In this document: positions 14,271 through 18,265 of the stretch, in pieces
How the letters are laid out: every line of letters starts with the position of its first letter
Numbering within the stretch: position 1 is the first letter of the stretch
DNA from: UBA2272 sp034368805
GTDB taxonomy: Bacteria; Actinomycetota; Coriobacteriia; Anaerosomatales; Anaerosomataceae
Direction: 5' to 3'
Assembly: GCA_034368805.1 (NCBI GenBank)
Contig: JAXMLJ010000025.1
Coordinates: forward strand, 1-18,265
Length of the DNA: 18,265 nt
Notes under the pieces: generated by a model
Seen by the model: the letters and a program-made list of their open reading frames with translations, nothing else
Told to the model about the DNA's origin: nothing
Database searches by the model: none
Position numbers and translations under genes: made by a program

Positions 14271-14276
14271 ATTATA
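14271..14276 (-). promoter_or_regulatory. -10 element for leaderless histidine kinase gene
   Basis: A perfect TATAAT on the minus strand is followed by CCTCGGC and then the ATG at 14263. Transcription starting seven bases after the hexamer would begin at the A of ATG. There is no Shine-Dalgarno sequence and no convincing -35. Confidence 0.6.
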
Positions 14277-14384
14277 GCCGCGTCGCCCGAAACAGCTCGC
14301 ATGCCGCCGATATTCAGGCTGGTTCATCGTTGGCAGTATCGCTATCATGAGCGCATCGGGGTCACCCTCGGACCGCGCATCGGG

Positions 14385-14419
14385 TATCATTGGGGGGCGC
14401 GGGGGGACTTACGGGAGGG
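14385..14419 (+). promoter_or_regulatory. -10 element and G-quadruplex-forming leader of the membrane protein gene
   Basis: TATCAT at 14385-14390 is a good -10 (five of six) without a clear -35. Right after it are four G runs: G6 (14392-14397), G6 (14401-14406), GGG (14413-14415) and GGG (14417-14419), with loops of 3, 6 and 1 bases. This meets the G3+N1-7 quadruplex pattern and includes the ribosome site GGGAGGG before the ATG at 14424. Confidence 0.5.
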
Positions 14420-14423
14420 CCGC

Positions 14424-14996
14424 ATGTCGTTCGGAGCTTCTAACACGTACATCTACGCGTACATCGTCTTCGCGTGCGTGTACCTTGTCGCAAGCTTCAC
14501 GTTCGTCGCCTCGGCGCTCCGTGTCAGCACCGGCCTGTCGCGCGCGCGTCAAACGCCCACCGAGTCGGCTCGCACCGCCAACGGAGCGGTAACGTCGGTG
14601 CTGAGTCACGGCCAGCGCCTCATCGACTACACGCAGCTCTCGACGCTACTCCCCCTCGTCTACATCGTGGGCAGCATGTTCCTTGGCACGGTGATCATGA
14701 GGAACACGGACATCGCCCGGACGGTCAACCTCGGGTGGATCGCGTTCACCGTGGCGTGCGCGGCGGCAAGCATCCTCCTCACGATCCTCGGGATTCGTGA
14801 GTCTGGCGCGATCGGCGGCACCTCGGACCTCTCCGAGCGGTTGTCCGGACGCGCACCGGAGGCGCTACAGCGCGTCGGTCTGCGCCTCGGCGTGAGCGCA
14901 GCGCTCCTCTTGCTCGTGGCCGTCTTCACCCTGCTGAACCTCTGGTCGGTCATCAGCAGCCTCGACACCCTGTCGGCGGTCGACTTCCTGCTGTAG
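14424..14996 (+). CDS. Four-helix integral membrane protein of unknown function
   Basis: I do not recognise the family. The 190-residue protein starts at ATG 14424, four bases after GGGAGGG; the open frame upstream is not supported. Four hydrophobic helices are visible: about residues 9-30 (YIYAYIVFACVYLVASFTFVAS in part), 72-92 (LSTLLPLVYIVGSMFLGTVI), 100-123 (LGWIAFTVACAAASILLTIL) and 155-177 (VSAALLLLVAVFTLLNLWSV). The loop after helix 1 (about 31-70) is polar and basic (RARQTPTESARTANGAV) and so probably cytoplasmic, as is the loop around 124-152 (RESGAIGGTSDLSERLSGR). There is no signal peptidase site, enzyme motif or transporter signature. It diverges from the histidine kinase and precedes a tRNA gene, so context gives no function. 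Confidence 0.75.
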   Translation: MSFGASNTYIYAYIVFACVYLVASFTFVASALRVSTGLSRARQTPTESARTANGAVTSVLSHGQRLIDYTQLSTLLPLVYIVGSMFLGTVIMRNTDIARTVNLGWIAFTVACAAASILLTILGIRESGAIGGTSDLSERLSGRAPEALQRVGLRLGVSAALLLLVAVFTLLNLWSVISSLDTLSAVDFLL

Positions 14997-15026
14997 TAAA
15001 CGACCCGTACCCTCGCCGGGCGATGC

Positions 15027-15032
15027 TATAAT
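15027..15032 (+). promoter_or_regulatory. -10 element of tRNA-Leu
   Basis: A perfect TATAAT lies 22 bases before the mature tRNA 5' end, at the usual distance for a tRNA promoter. No convincing -35 is visible. Confidence 0.55.
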
Positions 15033-15054
15033 CCGCACGCGAGTGCGCCCCCGT

Positions 15055-15141
15055 GCCCGGGTGGCGGAATTGGCAGACGCGGAGGTCTCAAAAACCTCTG
15101 GCCGAAAGGTCGTGCGGGTTCGATTCCCGCCCCGGGCACCA
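15055..15141 (+). tRNA. tRNA-Leu (anticodon CAA)
   Basis: The acceptor arms GCCCGGG (15055-15061) and CCCGGGC (15131-15137) pair perfectly, with discriminator A and an encoded CCA (15139-15141). The anticodon stem GAGGT/ACCTC encloses the loop CTCAAAA, giving anticodon CAA for UUG codons. The long variable arm (GGCC-GAAA-GGTC) makes it a class II tRNA, as expected for leucine. The T arm is GCGGG-TTCGATT-CCCGC. Length and all arms are normal. Confidence 0.97.
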
Positions 15142-15223
15142 CACATCACCACTCGCCGTTCTCCCTCCGCCACTTCCGTGACCGCGCCCGCCCATGTGGG
15201 AATGACCCCCGTGTACGGCACCG

Positions 15224-15241
15224 CGGCGCCGGGGGGCGCCG
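15224..15241 (+). terminator. Hairpin between tRNA-Leu and next gene
   Basis: CGGCGCC (15224-15230) pairs perfectly with GGCGCCG (15235-15241) around GGGG, followed by TCGTCTCTTG. It could terminate the tRNA transcript or shape the leader of the gene at 15262, whose ribosome site starts ten bases later. The rest of the 120-base gap holds nothing else I recognise. Confidence 0.4.
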
Positions 15242-15261
15242 TCGTCTCTTGAGGGGGGACC

Positions 15262-16965
15262 ATGAAACGAACGAGAGCCGCACTCGCGGCCGCACTCGCC
15301 GCATCGCTGGTCGCCGCGCTCTTCCCGGGCCTGGCGTTCGCCGAGGATCGGGATGGGGCCTTCGGCATCGCGGGCATCACCTATGAGGTGGACGAGTTCG
15401 ATGCGGCCGGAATGGGCGATGGAACCCCCGCACTGGCGCGCGACATCACCGCCAACATCGCGGACCACGGCGAGGACTGGTACGAGAACCACACGCTCGA
15501 CATCGTCAATGGTACGAGTGGAGACAGCGACTGGGTGAAGTTCACGGTGACGCCAGACGACGTGAACCTCGACCAGGTGACATTCCTGATCCGGACCCAG
15601 AGCGCTGCGGCCGGAGTCGATACGGTGATCGAGTTCTACGGGCCGGGATCGGGGTTTGCCTATACGCTCGGTCACCTGGCGAACAGCGGTGACCCGCTCG
15701 CCGTGGCACATAACGATGACGACATCTGGCGCTCCGTCTACACCCACGACTCTGCGCTGCTGTTCCGGCCAGCAACACCCGGCATCTACTACGTGCGCAT
15801 CCGACCGTGGTCGAACGCAGGCACGTACAGCGGAGACGCAGGTCCGTACCGCCTGCACATGAAGCGAGGCGTCTTCCAGCGCATCGCGGGAGCCGACCGC
15901 ATACAGACCGCCATCGGCGTGAGCCAGCTCATGTTCTCGGCGACCGACGCGCCCGCCACACGGAGCATCTCGGTCGTGGTCGCCGACGCATACAACTACC
16001 CGGATGCACTCACCGGCTCGGTGCTCGCCGGTATCAGCGACGGCCCGCTCCTACTCACACCGGGCCACGCCCTGTCTGCGGCAGTGGGTCAGGAGATCCT
16101 GCGCCTGGGCGCCAATCGCGTCTACGTGGTCGGCGGTAGCGACGTGGTGAGCGACGGCGTGTTCTCCCAGATCCAGGCACTCGATCCGGGCATCAGCGTG
16201 TACCGGGTGTCAGGCGATGACCGCTGCATGACCGCGTCCGAGATAGCACTGCAGGCGCGCTCAGATGCGCCCGGCTACACCGAGTCGATGTCGGACCTCG
16301 CGATCATCGCGTACGGCTGGAACTTCCCTGACGCGCTCGCGGCGACGGCGCTCTCTGCCGCACGCAACGTACCGGTCCTGCTCACCGGTCCGACAACGCT
16401 GAACGAAGACGCCGAGGAGGCGCTGTTCCACCTCGGCACGACCGATGTCGTGATCGTGGGAGGACCCGATGTCGTGTCCACCGTGGTGGAGGATCAGCTG
16501 AAGGCGATCCTCGGCAGCACGCACGTCCTGCGGATCGGCGGGACGGACCGGTACGAGACCGCCAAGCTGTTCGCATCGTGGGCATGCGACCTCACCGGCC
16601 CGGGTTCCCGCGGTGACAACTGGATCGGCACGCCAGGGTCTCCGAACCTGATGGCGCCCCTGCGCGCCCGGTACTTCGGCATCGCGAGTGGAGAGAACTT
16701 CCCCGATGCGTTGTCCGGCGGCTCGGCCTGCGGACTGATCGGCAGTCCGATACTCCTGACGCGCAAGGCCAACCCGTACGGGTACATCGCCGCCGAGCAC
16801 GACGGCGCCCTGCCGCCGGGTGACACCGACTGGGTCTCGGACTACCACACCATCTATCCCACGACGCCGTTCGAGCATGGCCTCATCTTCGGTGGACCCG
16901 CCGCGATCGAGACACCGACGATGGCGATCCTCGACAACAGCGTTATGCTCGTGAGTCGTCCGTAG
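15262..16965 (+). CDS. Secreted protein with PPC-like domain and three cell-wall-binding type 2 repeats
   Basis: The protein has 567 residues and starts at ATG 15262 after GAGGGGGG. A signal peptide is clear: MKRTRAALAAALAASLVAAL and a cleavage site at AFA-ED near residue 28. Residues of about 30-205 resemble a bacterial pre-peptidase C-terminal (PPC) beta sandwich: DSDWVKFTVTPDD, DTVIEFYGPGS and the closing PGIYYVRIRPWSNAGTYSG-PYRLHMKRG. Residues of about 208-567 are three cell-wall-binding type 2 repeats, with RIAGADRIQTAIGVS, NYPDALTGSVLAG, VYVVGGSDVVS, NFPDALAATALSA, VVIVGGPDVVS, RIGGTDRYETAKLFA and NFPDALSGGSACG. The third repeat carries an insertion (about 445-470 and 505-530). It is probably wall-anchored; no catalytic motif is visible. 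It shares its anchor type with the protein at 2108-4165 but has a different N-terminal module. Confidence 0.88.
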   Translation: MKRTRAALAAALAASLVAALFPGLAFAEDRDGAFGIAGITYEVDEFDAAGMGDGTPALARDITANIADHGEDWYENHTLDIVNGTSGDSDWVKFTVTPDDVNLDQVTFLIRTQSAAAGVDTVIEFYGPGSGFAYTLGHLANSGDPLAVAHNDDDIWRSVYTHDSALLFRPATPGIYYVRIRPWSNAGTYSGDAGPYRLHMKRGVFQRIAGADRIQTAIGVSQLMFSATDAPATRSISVVVADAYNYPDALTGSVLAGISDGPLLLTPGHALSAAVGQEILRLGANRVYVVGGSDVVSDGVFSQIQALDPGISVYRVSGDDRCMTASEIALQARSDAPGYTESMSDLAIIAYGWNFPDALAATALSAARNVPVLLTGPTTLNEDAEEALFHLGTTDVVIVGGPDVVSTVVEDQLKAILGSTHVLRIGGTDRYETAKLFASWACDLTGPGSRGDNWIGTPGSPNLMAPLRARYFGIASGENFPDALSGGSACGLIGSPILLTRKANPYGYIAAEHDGALPPGDTDWVSDYHTIYPTTPFEHGLIFGGPAAIETPTMAILDNSVMLVSRP

Positions 16966-16987
16966 CACGTCCGTCTGCGCACGTCTC

Positions 16988-17016
16988 CAGGGCCCGGCCA
17001 TCGCGGTCGGGCCCTG
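16988..17016 (+). terminator. Terminator hairpin after the cell-wall-binding protein gene
   Basis: CAGGGCCCG (16988-16996) pairs perfectly with CGGGCCCTG (17008-17016); the loop can add a G.T and two G-C pairs. It lies 22 bases past the stop. No T-run follows, so it may need a factor. Confidence 0.55.
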
Positions 17017-17141
17017 CGCGGAGCCGCGATTGCGATAAAGACGCCTCTGCCACCCACGCCACCGAGATCGAACATCGGCCTCCGATAGCGGAATGCGATA
17101 ATCGTCTCAGGAATCGTTCCCAAAACTCGGCAGGAGCCTAC

Positions 17142-18158
17142 GTGACCGACGAACTGCGGGACTTCGTGCGCGGCCTTCCCAAAGCCGAACTGCACCTGCA
17201 CCTTGAGGGCACTCTCGAGCCGGAGCTCATGTTCGCGCTGGCCGAGCGCAACCGCGTGACGCTCCCGTACGCGTCCGCCGAGGCGGTGCGCGCCGCCTAC
17301 GACTTCACCGATCTGCAGTCGTTCCTCGACCTGTACTACGGCGGGTGCGCCGTGCTCTTGACCGAGCAGGACTTCTACGACCTCACGTGGGCGTACCTCA
17401 CGCGTGCCGCCGAAGAGGGTATCCGTCACACCGAAGTGTTCTTCGACCCGCAGACCCACACGACGCGCGGCGTGGCTTTCGAGACGGTCACAAACGGCAT
17501 CCTCGGCGCGCTGACGGACGCTCGGACCACCCTCGGCGTTTCGTCCCGCCTCATCATGTCGTTCCTGCGCGACCTGCCGGCCCAAAGCGCTGCCCTCGCG
17601 CTCGAGTCCGCGCGCAGCTACGGCGAGCTCATCTGCGGCGTGGGACTCGACTCGGCCGAGCTGGGGCACCCTCCCGAAGACTTCACCGACGTGTTCGCCG
17701 AGGCGCGACTGCGCGGCTATCGCATCGTGGCGCACGCCGGCGAGGAGGGACCGCCATCCTACATCACGGGCGCGCTCGACGCCCTCGGCGCCGAGCGGAT
17801 CGATCACGGTTTGCGCTGCCTGGAGGATCCTGCGCTCGTGTCCCGACTGGTCGCCGGGCGCGTACCGCTCACGGTCTGCCCGCTGTCCAACGTGCGGCTG
17901 CGCGTGGTGCCCTCGATGGACGCGCACCCGCTCAAGCGGCTCATGGACGCGGGCATCGTGGTGACCGTCAACTCGGACGATCCCGCGTACTTCGGCGGGT
18001 ACCTCGTGGACAACTACGTGGCCGCAGCCGTTGCGCTCGGACTCACGCGCGACGACCTCGTCACGCTCGCCGAGGCGTCGTTTGCCGCCTCCTTCCTGGA
18101 CGACGCCGACAAGGCGAAGTACATCGCCGAGGTCCGCGCGTACCGAGCGTCGGCCTGA
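17142..18158 (+). CDS. Adenosine deaminase-family protein, probably adenine deaminase (type 2)
   Basis: The protein has 338 residues. It starts at GTG 17142, six bases after CAGGAG. It is a zinc amidohydrolase barrel: H18 and H20 in KAELHLHLEGTLEPE, the Zn His and catalytic Glu in VAHAGEEG, the catalytic His in RIDHGLRCLED, and Asp residues in VTVNSDDPAYFGGY. In true adenosine deaminases the first motif is usually HLDGA and the last NTDDP. HLEGTLEPEL, FFDPQTHTTRGV and NSDDPAYFGGY are, as I recall, features of the adenine deaminase branch (Aah1/PA0148 type), so the likely reaction is adenine to hypoxanthine plus ammonia in purine salvage. A GATAAT at 17097-17102 is a possible -10. The ammonia released would feed the nearby assimilation genes, but no operon link exists. 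Confidence 0.93.
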   Translation: MTDELRDFVRGLPKAELHLHLEGTLEPELMFALAERNRVTLPYASAEAVRAAYDFTDLQSFLDLYYGGCAVLLTEQDFYDLTWAYLTRAAEEGIRHTEVFFDPQTHTTRGVAFETVTNGILGALTDARTTLGVSSRLIMSFLRDLPAQSAALALESARSYGELICGVGLDSAELGHPPEDFTDVFAEARLRGYRIVAHAGEEGPPSYITGALDALGAERIDHGLRCLEDPALVSRLVAGRVPLTVCPLSNVRLRVVPSMDAHPLKRLMDAGIVVTVNSDDPAYFGGYLVDNYVAAAVALGLTRDDLVTLAEASFAASFLDDADKAKYIAEVRAYRASA

Positions 18159-18161
18159 CGG

Positions 18162-18183
18162 CAGGACACGCGTCCGCGTCCTG
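18162..18183 (+). terminator. Hairpin after the deaminase gene
   Basis: Bases 18162-18170 pair with 18175-18183 (nine positions, one A/C mismatch) around CGTC, directly after the stop. It has no T-run, so it is a modest candidate. Confidence 0.4.
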
Positions 18184-18186
18184 TGA

Positions 18187-18200
18187 CGAACGCGTGTTCG
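18187..18200 (+). promoter_or_regulatory. LexA (SOS) box 1
   Basis: CGAAC-GCGT-GTTCG is a perfect inverted repeat of the form CGAAC-N4-GTTCG, the Gram-positive/actinobacterial LexA operator. It overlaps a possible -35 (TTCGAC, 18197-18202) that stands 18 bases before TACACT (18221-18226). Confidence 0.75.
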
Positions 18201-18226
18201 ACACTGTCGTGCCCGCGCGCTACACT
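18197..18226 (+). promoter_or_regulatory. Promoter of the gene starting at 18261
   Basis: The proposed elements are TTCGAC (-35) and TACACT (-10) with an 18-base spacer. The start of transcription would be near 18233, inside the second LexA box. Confidence 0.45.
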
Positions 18227-18232
18227 CCGATA

Positions 18233-18246
18233 CGAACACCCGTTCG
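18233..18246 (+). promoter_or_regulatory. LexA (SOS) box 2
   Basis: CGAAC-ACCC-GTTCG is a second perfect 5+5 inverted repeat with a four-base centre, 46 bases (start to start) after box 1. It covers the expected transcription start. Two operators around one promoter fit tight SOS repression. Confidence 0.75.
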
Positions 18247-18260
18247 CATCGGAGACACGC

Positions 18261-18265
18261 ATGGG
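18261..18265 (+). CDS. Start of next gene, probably SOS-regulated (only first codon visible)
   Basis: An ATG at 18261 follows GGAGA at about six bases and sits 15 bases after LexA box 2. Only ATGGG is in the window, so the product cannot be named. Twin boxes are typical of lexA itself or of other strongly controlled SOS genes. Confidence 0.45.

Noticed and set aside
14351..14385. Direct repeat GCGCATCGGG (14351-14360 and 14376-14385)
   Set aside because: It is a short, two-copy, GC-rich repeat with no palindromy or conserved spacing that would suggest an operator or array.
16854..18239. A 461-codon minus-strand frame opposite the deaminase
   Set aside because: It runs through the stop region and promoter of two real genes, has no ribosome site and no known motif.

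Overview
The window is a GC-rich bacterial chromosome segment, most likely from an anaerobic or microaerobic actinobacterium (Actinomycetota; a Coriobacteriia/Anaerosomatales-like lineage is my best guess). The pointers are an H_kinase_N/HisKA_2 sensor with an ANTAR regulator (PdtaS/PdtaR type), a GlnR-like orphan regulator, leaderless starts, CGAAC-N4-GTTCG LexA boxes, two secreted proteins with cell-wall-binding type 2 repeats, and a split glutamate synthase with a heterodisulfide-reductase-like partner. Lineage is inferred, not shown.

Layout. 1-1380 (-): N-terminal part of DNA polymerase I, cut by the window edge. 1440-2036 (+): SAM methyltransferase. 2108-4165 (-): secreted beta-propeller protein with three cell-wall-binding repeats. 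4323-4988 (-): GlnR-like winged-helix regulator with a degenerate receiver. 5105-6448 (-): glutamine synthetase. 6600-7154 (+): GNAT acetyltransferase. 7156-12078 (-): four-gene glutamate synthase operon in the order HdrB-HdrC-like fusion, glutamine amidotransferase, ferredoxin/FMN synthase subunit, GXGXG subunit. 12272-14263 (-): ANTAR response regulator and its histidine kinase, immediately upstream of that operon. 14424-14996 (+): four-helix membrane protein. 15055-15141 (+): tRNA-Leu(CAA). 15262-16965 (+): second cell-wall-binding-repeat protein. 17142-18158 (+): adenine/adenosine deaminase. 18187-18265: a promoter with two LexA boxes and the first codon of the next gene.

How it fits together. 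About half of the window is an ammonium-assimilation island: glutamine synthetase plus glutamate synthase (GS-GOGAT), with two kinds of regulator beside them. A GlnR-like protein is encoded next to glnA, and the same direct repeat, GAAAC-N6-GAAAC, lies upstream of both glnA and the glutamate synthase operon. The operon leader downstream of its promoter can fold into two hairpins with near-identical hexaloops (AACGGC and AATGGC, A at position 1 and G at position 4), followed by a terminator-like hairpin and a T5 run. This is the architecture of an ANTAR antitermination target, and an ANTAR regulator is the next gene upstream. The operon has no flavin/NAD(P)H GltD subunit in the window; an HdrBC-like iron-sulfur fusion occupies the first position instead, suggesting an unusual electron source for glutamate synthesis.

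No CRISPR array, insertion sequence, prophage or integron was seen. No gene-free stretch exceeds 300 bases; intergenic gaps are described under the sites they hold.
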